NCBI RefSeq assembly: GCF_900184935.1
Contig: NZ_FXYE01000005.1
Location: 1-64,000 of the forward strand
DNA length: 64,000 nucleotides
Reading direction: 5' to 3'
From: Actibacterium lipolyticum
GTDB lineage: Bacteria; Pseudomonadota; Alphaproteobacteria; Rhodobacterales; Rhodobacteraceae
Shown piece after piece: positions 41,459-49,198 of the stretch. The notes below the pieces were generated by a model. The model saw nothing but the letters and a program-made list of their open reading frames with translations, searched no databases and had not been told where the DNA came from. The translations under genes and the position numbers were made by a program. Position 1 is the stretch's first letter, and each line of letters begins with the position of its first letter.

Positions 41459-42178
41459 TCAACCTAGAGTTTCTTCAAGACAGCTGGTGATAAAGGCCCA
41501 AGTGCGGGCGTTTAATACGGTGTCAAATTCAATTCCGGGGACCGAGCCATTGGCATGCGGGTTGGTAAATCCATGCCCGCCACGCCCAAAGTTGATGACC
41601 GTCCAATCGACATTGTCTTTCGACAACTCGTCTTGCAGGACGGCCAAATCACCAGGATCAACCAGCGGGTCGACGGCGCCGTTTAGAATGAAGGCTTTTT
41701 TGCAGTTATACGGCCCAGGCGCGTTCACCGCTTCTTTGACAACGCCATGGACGCTGATGATCGCTTCAATCTTTCCGACAAGTTTGGCCATTTCCAAAAC
41801 GCACATGCCGCCAAAACAATGCCCAATTGCCAAAACTTTGTCTGGATCGATGCCCGGGGTCGCCATGGCTTGGTCGTAGCCAAGTTGAAGCCGCCTTAGC
41901 AGAAGCGACGGGTCTTTTTTAAAGGGCTCTTTAAGGCGGTGTCCGTCCGAATGCTGTTTGCCGCGCACCCCTTTGCCGTAGATGTCGATGGCAAAAACGA
42001 TGTATCCCATCTGCGCAATTTTATCGCCCAAATCACGCACGAAATCATCAATTCCAAGCCAAGGATGCGAAATGATCACCAACGGTAAGGGGCCTTGGCC
42101 CGCATTTTCAGGTGTAACCACAAGCCCTTCTAACTCGGTCTCTCCGTCAAAATAGACCAGATTCTTTGACACGGTCAT
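41459..42178 (-). CDS. Dienelactone hydrolase-family protein
   Basis: A 239-residue alpha/beta hydrolase. The nucleophile elbow is IGHCFGGMCV, giving a Cys nucleophile as in dienelactone hydrolase. The Asp (NGAVDPLVDPGD) and His (GRGGHGFTNP) of the triad follow. Start at 42178 after AAGGAG; the first 32 bp overlap the end of the asparagine synthetase gene. It may hydrolyse a lactone or thioester/ester formed from the ring-cleavage product. Confidence 0.9.
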   Translation of the reverse strand: MTVSKNLVYFDGETELEGLVVTPENAGQGPLPLVIISHPWLGIDDFVRDLGDKIAQMGYIVFAIDIYGKGVRGKQHSDGHRLKEPFKKDPSLLLRRLQLGYDQAMATPGIDPDKVLAIGHCFGGMCVLEMAKLVGKIEAIISVHGVVKEAVNAPGPYNCKKAFILNGAVDPLVDPGDLAVLQDELSKDNVDWTVINFGRGGHGFTNPHANGSVPGIEFDTVLNARTWAFITSCLEETLG

Positions 42179-43946
42179 TGGTCGCTCCTTTTCTGTCTTG
42201 AACATTTGCATCGTGCCACTCTTGCAGCACCAATAGCGCCCACAGCACCGAGGCTGCAGACGTGTCTATTTGCGTCGATTTAAGCGCCTGAATCTGCGCG
42301 TGATCGAAGTAGTCCCACAGTATCGCGTTTTGCGAGAAGACCGTGTCAAAGACGTAGTCTTGGATGGGCTTAAGCTCGGCAATCATCGTTCCGATAGGGA
42401 ACGTGAAGGGCTGTTTTTTGCGGTGAATGATGGCAGAGGGAAGGTGCTTTGCGCCTGCTTTCAGAACAGCCTGCTTGCCCACCCCATTTGCGTACAAAAA
42501 CGCGCTTGGCAGCTTGCGCGCAAAATCAATTATCCGCGGCTGCAAAAACGGCATGCGCACTTCTACTGAACTGGCCATGCTGAGGCTATCGACCCTTCGC
42601 AGTATGTAATAGGGAAACCGCTTTTTGCTGTCGTAATGCAGAATGTTCTGCGCCCGGTTAGGATAGACTGTTCCGTCAAAAGTAGGCGCAAAGCTGTCTT
42701 GGTCTAAGCTGTCCAGATAGTCTTGCCGAAACAAATTCCGCCCTTGGAACGCTGAAATTCCGTAAACCGCAAAGAATGTCTCGAACCAATCGTCGCGCTT
42801 GCTTGAGGCGGCCGCAATCAGGCGGCTGTAGCCGCAAAAAAGCTCATCCGCACCTTCCCCGCTAAAGGTAACTTTGTAGCCTCTGTCATGCACCTCTTTG
42901 AACAAATAGTAGGTACTTAGGCAATGCGGGGCATAATTGGGTTGATCCAAATGCGCGATGTAGGACTTTACAAGCTGTGGCAGGTTTCGAACATCAACTG
43001 AGATCTTATGTAAGTTGATGTCCTGAGCGTCAGCAACCATCTGCGCATAGTGTGACTCATCCCCGGGCCATCGCCCATCGTATCCAATGTGAAATGCATC
43101 CAGCCGGCCGTTTTTTTTCCGCAGCAAGCTGGTGACAAGGCTTGAATCCAGACCACCGCTGAGGATCGAACAGAAGTCCACATCCATCGAAGCCATTTTC
43201 TCAATCTCTTGATCTATCAAGAGATCAAACTGCTCGGCGGCTTCGTTCAGAGAGTTAGGCGCAACCGTATCAAAAGAATGCGTATACGTGTTTTTCTTGC
43301 AGGCGCCATCTTGGGAAGAAAACGTAAGCGTCTCACCCGCGCCCAGAACGTTGACGCCATCATAAACGGTGTTTGGTCCCCATACAGATTTTCGCGCCAC
43401 ATATTCGAACGCAAACCCATCGCGCAGATCCAAATCGTGCCGAACCAAATGGCGCAAAGATTTCAGCGACGACGCAAAGTAAAACCCTGTCTCGTCAACG
43501 CGGTAAAAAACTGTCTTCATGGCCGCGTGATCGCAGGCCAAAAACACAGATACGCATCGTTTTTCTTCATCTAAGGTGAAGATCGCAAAGGTAAACATGC
43601 CCTCAAGCATGGGCAGCATGTCTTTGCCGTATCTGTCGAACAAAGGCAAAAGCACATTGCCGTCGCAGGTGTCGGCAAAACTATGCCCCTTTGCAACAAG
43701 GTGCTGTCTCAACGCGTTATGATTGTAAATTTCGCCATTAAAAACACAGACCAAATTCTTGAACCGAAACGGTTGTTTGCCACCAGAAACGCCCTGAATC
43801 GCCAGTCGGTTGGTACCTGCTGCCCAGTTTGCTTCAGCAGCGATCCATTGTTCATCAGGACCGCCTTCGAACATAGCTTGTCCCGCTTGATTTAAATCGG
43901 AACGTGGTAGTCTTTCTTTACTGACGCCGCCAAAAATTCGGCACAT
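42147..43946 (-). CDS. Class II asparagine synthetase-like amidotransferase
   Basis: A 599-residue glutamine-dependent amidotransferase. It begins MCRIFGGV with the N-terminal Cys nucleophile (Cys2), has the glutaminase blocks NRLAIQG and CVFNGEIYNH, and the synthetase loop SILSGGLDSSLVTSLL near residue 260. Family members make asparagine or amidate natural-product carboxylates (and close beta-lactams). It is first in an operon with hydrolase, sulfotransferase, exporter and aromatic hydroxylase genes, so amidation of an aromatic or ring-cleaved acid is more likely than housekeeping asparagine synthesis. Start after GGAGGAG. Confidence 0.92.
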   Translation of the reverse strand: MCRIFGGVSKERLPRSDLNQAGQAMFEGGPDEQWIAAEANWAAGTNRLAIQGVSGGKQPFRFKNLVCVFNGEIYNHNALRQHLVAKGHSFADTCDGNVLLPLFDRYGKDMLPMLEGMFTFAIFTLDEEKRCVSVFLACDHAAMKTVFYRVDETGFYFASSLKSLRHLVRHDLDLRDGFAFEYVARKSVWGPNTVYDGVNVLGAGETLTFSSQDGACKKNTYTHSFDTVAPNSLNEAAEQFDLLIDQEIEKMASMDVDFCSILSGGLDSSLVTSLLRKKNGRLDAFHIGYDGRWPGDESHYAQMVADAQDINLHKISVDVRNLPQLVKSYIAHLDQPNYAPHCLSTYYLFKEVHDRGYKVTFSGEGADELFCGYSRLIAAASSKRDDWFETFFAVYGISAFQGRNLFRQDYLDSLDQDSFAPTFDGTVYPNRAQNILHYDSKKRFPYYILRRVDSLSMASSVEVRMPFLQPRIIDFARKLPSAFLYANGVGKQAVLKAGAKHLPSAIIHRKKQPFTFPIGTMIAELKPIQDYVFDTVFSQNAILWDYFDHAQIQALKSTQIDTSAASVLWALLVLQEWHDANVQDRKGATNDRVKESGLF

Positions 43947-44708
43947 AGCTTTCTGCTCCTCCGCAGGTTCGGCAAACGCGGCAAAATAAAGGGAATCCGA
44001 TCAAAGTTGTGCAGGCCCAAAATGAAGGCCCACACCGGATTGCACCGCGAAACAATCGCGTGGCAAATCGTTGTTAAACGGATTTCCCCCTCATATTGCG
44101 GCGCTACCGCACCCTCCCAACGTGTTCTCCCGTACACTGCGAGGAGCGTATTAGAGGGCAAATACAGGACAAGCCGGACAAATCAATTTCATTGAGAGTT
44201 CTGGAAAAAACGAAGCAGAATGTGCGCCTTTGGTGACTGATGGCCAAGTTTGTGTGTCAATGTCTGCCCAAAATGACTCTTTCGGCCCGAAACTTCGCGA
44301 CGTGTTTGCAGCTATGTCTTCCCTAAAGTCAATTTGGCACCGCTGCTTCATAGATTGGAACAGCGAATTAGACCGTTTTGTTCGCGGCTTTGCGAGACCA
44401 AGACTATGTTTGCTGCGCAAGAACGGTGTAACACATTAGATGTTTCATGGTTTGCGCAAGTGCTAAGGCGGGATGGCGCGATTACAGGTGGATGTCCGGA
44501 AAGGGCGACAGCATATTTTGGTTTCTGTAAGGTTGGTTCAGAACTGCTATCGACCTGTGCCTCTCTTAATGCCATGTGTGGAATTCGAAACGGCCTCGGA
44601 TAACTCGCGTTGACATGAAAAAGGTTTTGCCGAGCGACGGTTTGTTCTTTGGGCCCGCAGCGGAACTTGAAAGCCCTTGAAAGTCTTCACCAAAACGGCA
44701 CAGATTTA
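43947..44708. other. Long divergent intergenic region
   Basis: About 760 bp between the asparagine synthetase-like gene and the sensor kinase gene. No convincing coding sequence was found; short frames lack starts and family resemblance. It must hold the promoters of both operons, and contains the GAATTC-centred motif at 44574. Confidence 0.55.
44574..44586. promoter_or_regulatory. Putative DctD-type site upstream of the kinase gene
   Basis: ATGTGTGGAATTC is the exact reverse complement of GAATTCCACACAT at 47885-47897, in front of the TRAP binding-protein gene. The repeat thus flanks the two-component gene pair and is the best candidate binding site for its response regulator. Confidence 0.5.
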
Positions 44709-46544
44709 ATGATGAATCGCAGATTTAGCTTTGTGTGGGCCACGGTATTTTTGTTCGCTCTAATCGGGCTGGTTCAGCTGTATTCTTGGGCCAACGCTTA
44801 CTTTCTTGAAAAGGTACAGGTCTCTGCGCGGTCGACCCTGAACTTGATTGCGGAGTCCGTTGATCAAGCGGTTGGGCGATATGCTCCGATTCCTGAGCTG
44901 GTCGCGCGCGATCAAAACTTGCGTCAAGTTCTGAGAGGAGAAGCCGAGAGCGGTTACGAACCCTTTGTCAATGAGAAGCTAAGACAGATTGCGATTTCGA
45001 TAGATGCGTCTGAGGTCTACGTCATGGACACAACAGGTTTGACCGTCGCCGCAAGCAACTACAGGGATGATGACAGTTTCCTTGGACGCAATTTCGCATT
45101 TCGCCCCTACTTCAAAAAGGCAGTCACTGGTCTGAATACCTCCTTCCATGCCTTAGGCACGACCTCTGGTGAGCGCGGGTTCTTTTTTGCATCCCCTGTC
45201 GTAGATGGCATTGATATTATCGGTGTCCTTGCGGTCAAAATCACGGTGGACCACATCGAAAAAGACTGGCGCGGGACGGATCATGAAATATTGCTGACCG
45301 ATCAGAACCGTGTCGTTTTCCTTTCAAGCCGAGAGGATTTTACCTTTCGGACCGTTGCGCCCCTTTTGGCCTCAGCACGCAAAGAAATCGTTGAAACTCA
45401 ACAATACCCAATGAAGCGTGTTGTTTCGATGGGGCTTTCTGCTGACATTATCAGCAATGAACCCGTGGAGATCATGATGTCGAAGGATCTCAGCTCGGAA
45501 CGGTATCTTGCTAGTAATTTGCCGCTCGAACTTTCAGGATGGCACGCCATTGCTTTTACGCCATTAAGGCCAGTACGAACCCAAGCAGCATGGACGGTGG
45601 CCGTTGCTTTCCTTGCCCTATTAGCCACCTGTCTTGCTGCAATGCTCATCCTTCAAAGACGCGCGAACATCATTCGAACGTTCCGGTTCGAACAGGAACA
45701 GCGCGCTTTGCTTGAAGCCCGCGTCGTCGAGCGCACCGCAGATTTGGATGCGGCCAATGCCAGCCTGAGGGATGAGGTGGCTGAGCGGCGCCATGCGGAG
45801 GAGCAACTCAGGAAAAGCCAAAAAGAGTTGATCCAAGCGGGTAAACTTGCGGCTCTTGGCAAAATGTCAGCCGCGATTTCGCACGAGATAAACCAACCGC
45901 TCACCGCAATCAAAAGTTATGCGGTGAATGCATCTACTTTTTTGGCCCGGTCCCGCTTCGAAGACGCCAAGTTCAACGTCGACAACATTTCAAAGATGAG
46001 CGACCGAATGACCGAAATCTCGCGGCATTTGCGAAATTTCGCGCGCCAGCCTGGCGACTCTGTCAAACCCGTTAACATTATTGATGTCATCGAAGAGACG
46101 ATTGGGTTGGTCGGGCCAGAATTCCGCGCGCAAAACGCGCGCATTACCTTTGAGCCGCGCGAGGGTCCTGTTTGGGCACTTGGCGGCAAGTTGCGGTTGC
46201 AACAAGTGCTGGTAAACATCATGACCAATGCTCTGGAAGCGATGCTAGGGCAAAGCGATATAGTGGTAGAATGTGATTTGGCGCTAGAACAAGATGTGGT
46301 CAAGATTATGGTTCGGGATCACGGCCCGGGGGTACCGAAAGAAGATTTGGAGCAAGTTTTTGACGCGTTTTACACAACAAAGGAAGCCGGATCAGGCATG
46401 GGGTTGGGCATGTCCATCTCGCAGAATATCGTAACTGATTTTGGAGGTTCATTGGGCGTGGAAAACCACCCAAATGGAGGAGCCGTTTTTACAGTCACTC
46501 TGCACCGGCATGATGAACGTCTGTCAGAAGGCGTAAATTCATGA
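44709..46544 (+). CDS. DctB-like sensor histidine kinase
   Basis: A 611-residue membrane kinase. One helix near residues 10-28, a periplasmic double-PAS (Cache) sensor to about 300 (DTTGLTVAASNYRDDDSFLGRNFAFRPYF is the DctB/C4-dicarboxylate sensor pattern), a second helix near 310, a coiled coil, the H-box GKMSAAISHEINQPLTAIKSY and the ATPase boxes NIMTNALEA, DHGPGVP, GSGMGLGMSIS. ATG 44709 is taken as the start; ribosome site weak. It overlaps the regulator gene by 4 bp. Ligand perhaps the TAXI substrate. Confidence 0.92.
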   Translation: MMNRRFSFVWATVFLFALIGLVQLYSWANAYFLEKVQVSARSTLNLIAESVDQAVGRYAPIPELVARDQNLRQVLRGEAESGYEPFVNEKLRQIAISIDASEVYVMDTTGLTVAASNYRDDDSFLGRNFAFRPYFKKAVTGLNTSFHALGTTSGERGFFFASPVVDGIDIIGVLAVKITVDHIEKDWRGTDHEILLTDQNRVVFLSSREDFTFRTVAPLLASARKEIVETQQYPMKRVVSMGLSADIISNEPVEIMMSKDLSSERYLASNLPLELSGWHAIAFTPLRPVRTQAAWTVAVAFLALLATCLAAMLILQRRANIIRTFRFEQEQRALLEARVVERTADLDAANASLRDEVAERRHAEEQLRKSQKELIQAGKLAALGKMSAAISHEINQPLTAIKSYAVNASTFLARSRFEDAKFNVDNISKMSDRMTEISRHLRNFARQPGDSVKPVNIIDVIEETIGLVGPEFRAQNARITFEPREGPVWALGGKLRLQQVLVNIMTNALEAMLGQSDIVVECDLALEQDVVKIMVRDHGPGVPKEDLEQVFDAFYTTKEAGSGMGLGMSISQNIVTDFGGSLGVENHPNGGAVFTVTLHRHDERLSEGVNS

Positions 46545-47878
46545 CCGACTTCTCTGTGTTGTTTGTGGATGACGAAGAGCATCTGCGCATTGTAGGTCGG
46601 CAGACTTTTGAATTGGCGGACATTCCGGTGACGTGTTTCGAAAGTGCGGCGGAGGCTCTCAAACATATCACGCCAGATTTTTCAGGTGTTTTGGTTACCG
46701 ATATTCGGATGCCAGGTATCGATGGCGTGGCTTTGTTGCAAAAGACTTTGCAAATTGATCCGGAAATTCCTGTCGTTCTGGTGACCGGGCATGGTGATGT
46801 GGATTTGGCCGTCGAGTGCATTAAGAAAGGGGCCTATGACTTCATCGAAAAACCGTGGGAGCCAGAACGGTTGATTGCAACGGTTTTGCGCGCATATGAA
46901 CGGCGAAGTCTGGTTCTTGAAAACCGGTCTCTTCGGACTGAGGTGAAGTCTCATCAAGGTTTGAAACGCGATCTATACGGACGAAGCGCGGCAATGGGCC
47001 ACTTGCGCAAATCATTGCTGGCCATCGCAAAAACGGATGTAAATGTCCTTATTTCAGGAAGCACGGGAACCGGCAAAGAAGTCGCGGCACGTCTTTTGCA
47101 CCGCAAAAGCAGCCGCCGAGATGGCCCGTTCGTGCATATCAATTGCGCAGCCTTGCCTGAGGCGTTGATCGAAAACGAGCTTTTTGGCCATGAGGCCGGT
47201 GCGTTCCCCGGCGCAATGCGGGCTCGGTTCGGCAAGCTAGAGCACGCACGGGGTGGGGTTTTGTGTCTTGATGAGATTGATTTGCTTCGTCCGACTTTGC
47301 AGGCCAAACTGCTCGACGTTTTGCACAACAAAACTGTTACTCGGTTAGGTTCTAACGATGCCGTCGCACTAGATTTTCGGGTGATTGCATTATCCAAATC
47401 AAACTTGGGCGACGCGGTTGAGGCAGGTAAATTTCGATCCGATCTTTTGTACCGTCTGAATGTGGCCTCGCTGTACATGCCCGACCTTGATGAGCGACGC
47501 GAAGACATTCCTGGTCTTTTCACCCTTTTTGCCTCTCAAACAGCCGAGCAGAATGGCTTGCCCGCTAAAACGGTCCCTGTCGACGTTTTAAACATGCTTG
47601 CCGGGAAATCTTGGCCCGGCAATGTACGCGAGCTGCGCAACGCAGCGGAACGATATGTCCTAGGGCTATCTGAAACAGAGGATGCTTCGCCTCGTTCTTC
47701 GCCTATCCTTGCGGATCAAGTCAGCGCGTATGAAAAATCCATCATTGCGGCGTCCATTGCTGCTAACGATGGGCAGATCACTGCGACTTGCGATTCGCTG
47801 GGGCTGTCGAGACGAACGCTTTATGATAAGATGCAAAAGCACGGGCTAAGCCGGGCCGACTTTGTCGAAGATACTTAA
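46541..47878 (+). CDS. DctD-like sigma-54 response regulator
   Basis: A 445-residue activator. Receiver domain to about 120 with acidic pocket DDEE and phospho-Asp in VLVTDIRMPGIDG. AAA+ domain with Walker A GSTGTGKE and Walker B GVLCLDEIDLL. The sigma-54 contact loop reads GAFPGA instead of GAFTGA, a T-to-P change. Fis-type HTH at the end (ATCDSLGLSRRTLYDKMQKHG). Partner of the upstream DctB-like kinase; probably activates the TAXI-TRAP genes 200 bp downstream. Confidence 0.92.
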   Translation: MTDFSVLFVDDEEHLRIVGRQTFELADIPVTCFESAAEALKHITPDFSGVLVTDIRMPGIDGVALLQKTLQIDPEIPVVLVTGHGDVDLAVECIKKGAYDFIEKPWEPERLIATVLRAYERRSLVLENRSLRTEVKSHQGLKRDLYGRSAAMGHLRKSLLAIAKTDVNVLISGSTGTGKEVAARLLHRKSSRRDGPFVHINCAALPEALIENELFGHEAGAFPGAMRARFGKLEHARGGVLCLDEIDLLRPTLQAKLLDVLHNKTVTRLGSNDAVALDFRVIALSKSNLGDAVEAGKFRSDLLYRLNVASLYMPDLDERREDIPGLFTLFASQTAEQNGLPAKTVPVDVLNMLAGKSWPGNVRELRNAAERYVLGLSETEDASPRSSPILADQVSAYEKSIIAASIAANDGQITATCDSLGLSRRTLYDKMQKHGLSRADFVEDT

Positions 47879-47884
47879 TGCGCA

Positions 47885-47928
47885 GAATTCCACACATTGT
47901 GATGCGTCGCCTTCACGAAATCCGCACA
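47885..47928. promoter_or_regulatory. Two upstream activator half-sites for the TRAP operon
   Basis: GAATTCCACACA (47885-47896) and GAAATCCGCACA (47917-47928) fit GAAWTCCRCACA and start 32 bp apart, about three helical turns. The first is the centre of an imperfect 18-bp palindrome, TGCGCAGAATTCCACACA. The motif recalls DctD upstream sites of rhizobia as I remember them. Confidence 0.55.
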
Positions 47929-47989
47929 GATAGAAAATAAGCCTTCACTAAACGCCTCGTTTATCAGCAAAGCAGCTTTTTGTTGCGAC

Positions 47990-48003
47990 GGTTTCAGTTG
48001 AGC
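47990..48003 (+). promoter_or_regulatory. Possible sigma-54 (-24/-12) promoter
   Basis: GG (47990-47991) and GC (48002-48003) are separated by exactly 10 bases, as sigma-54 promoters require, about 80 bp before the TAXI start and 60-105 bp after the activator half-sites. The surrounding bases fit the full consensus only weakly. Confidence 0.35.
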
Positions 48004-48043
48004 TTTTCTTCCGTGCCTGAGGAGAAGGCGCAGACTTAATGAC

Positions 48044-48062
48044 GGTGGCCCCAACGGCCACC
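48044..48062 (+). other. 5'-UTR hairpin before the TAXI gene
   Basis: GGTGGCC / GGCCACC form a perfect 7-bp stem with loop CCAAC, 19 bases before the ATG and just upstream of the GGGAGG site. It could protect the transcript end or modulate translation. Confidence 0.45.
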
Positions 48063-48081
48063 ACCCGACTGGGAGGAAACC

Positions 48082-49059
48082 ATGAAGAACATTTCAATCG
48101 CCGCGGTTGTCGCGGCTGCTATCGCTGTGCCTGCTTTTGCTGAAGACCGCGCAGGCTGGCCTGAGAGCTTTACCGTTGGCACTGCATCGCAGGGCGGCAC
48201 CTATTTTGCCTATGGCTCAGGCTGGGCGAACCTTGTTGCTGATGAACTTGGCATCACCGGCGGCGGCGAAGTCACAGGCGGCCCAATGCAAAACATGGCG
48301 CTTGTTCACACAGGTGACGCACAGTTTGGCATGACCACTATGGGGCCAGCAGCTGAATCTCTGAACGGCACGAACCCGATCGCACCTGGTCTGCAAATGA
48401 CCAACGCCTGTGCGATGTTCCCAATGTACCAAACGCCATTCGCGATCACGACGCTCAAGTCTTCTGGCATCGCATCCATCGCTGACATTCCTGCCGGCGC
48501 GAAAATCGGCTTTGGCCCAGCGGGCTCCACATCCGACACATATTTCCCACGCATGATCGAGACACTTGGCATCGAGTTTGAGCGCCGCAACGGTGGCTGG
48601 AACGATCTGGGTACACAGTTGCAAGACGGCCTTTTGGATGTGATCGCGTTTGCCGCAGGTGTTCCAACACCAGCTGTGAGCCAACTTGAAGTTCAGACAG
48701 AAGTGAACTTCATCACTTTCTCTGAAGAAGAGCAGGCGAAGATCCTTGAGTCTTTCCCAGTTGCGCCTTTCACGATCCCAGCTGACACATATGAAACCAT
48801 GACAGAAGATGCTCAGTCGGTTTCCATGTGGAACTTTGCAATCGCGAATTGCGATCTACCAACAAGCTTCGTTGAGGCCGTTGTTGATGTTGTCATGTCT
48901 GACAATGAGCGCATGAAGGGCATTCACAAAGCAGCGCGTTCAACCCTGCCTGAAAACTGGGACAAGAACAATGTTCTGATGTGGCATCCTGGCGCGGCGA
49001 AATGGTTCACCGAAAACGCTGGCGCCGACATCCCTGCTGATAAGATCTTCAGCAACTAA
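48082..49059 (+). CDS. TAXI-family TRAP transporter substrate-binding protein
   Basis: The 325-residue periplasmic receptor of a TRAP transporter. Signal peptide MKNISIAAVVAAAIAVPAFA, cleaved before EDR. The TAXI blocks FTVGTASQGGTYFAYGSGWANLVADELG and VHTGDAQFGMTTMGPAAE are clear. Two Cys residues (NACAMF and ANCDLP) may pair. The fused permease gene follows after a strong hairpin. TAXI ligands are mostly unknown beyond glutamate and some dicarboxylates; here it may bring in the compound processed by the cargo enzymes. Confidence 0.93.
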   Translation: MKNISIAAVVAAAIAVPAFAEDRAGWPESFTVGTASQGGTYFAYGSGWANLVADELGITGGGEVTGGPMQNMALVHTGDAQFGMTTMGPAAESLNGTNPIAPGLQMTNACAMFPMYQTPFAITTLKSSGIASIADIPAGAKIGFGPAGSTSDTYFPRMIETLGIEFERRNGGWNDLGTQLQDGLLDVIAFAAGVPTPAVSQLEVQTEVNFITFSEEEQAKILESFPVAPFTIPADTYETMTEDAQSVSMWNFAIANCDLPTSFVEAVVDVVMSDNERMKGIHKAARSTLPENWDKNNVLMWHPGAAKWFTENAGADIPADKIFSN

Positions 49060-49079
49060 GCGTTTCCTCCAGCGCAATG

Positions 49080-49111
49080 GGCATCTGCCGAACAACGGTT
49101 CGGCAGATGCC
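49080..49111 (+). terminator. Strong intercistronic hairpin after the TAXI gene
   Basis: A perfect 14-bp stem (GGCATCTGCCGAAC / GTTCGGCAGATGCC) with a 4-nt loop and no T-run, between receptor and permease genes. Most likely stabilises the receptor message and lets only part of transcription pass, giving more receptor than permease. Confidence 0.65.
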
Positions 49112-49198
49112 TCGTCCTTCGGCACCCCCGATCCACGGTAGGGTGCACTTTCCGACAGGGCACGGAGCTACCCTAAATCCAAGACATATGAGAGAGCC

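Noticed and set aside
43892-44161. An 89-residue minus-strand frame upstream of the AsnB-like gene
   Set aside because: It overlaps the AsnB-like start in another frame and no homology was recognised.
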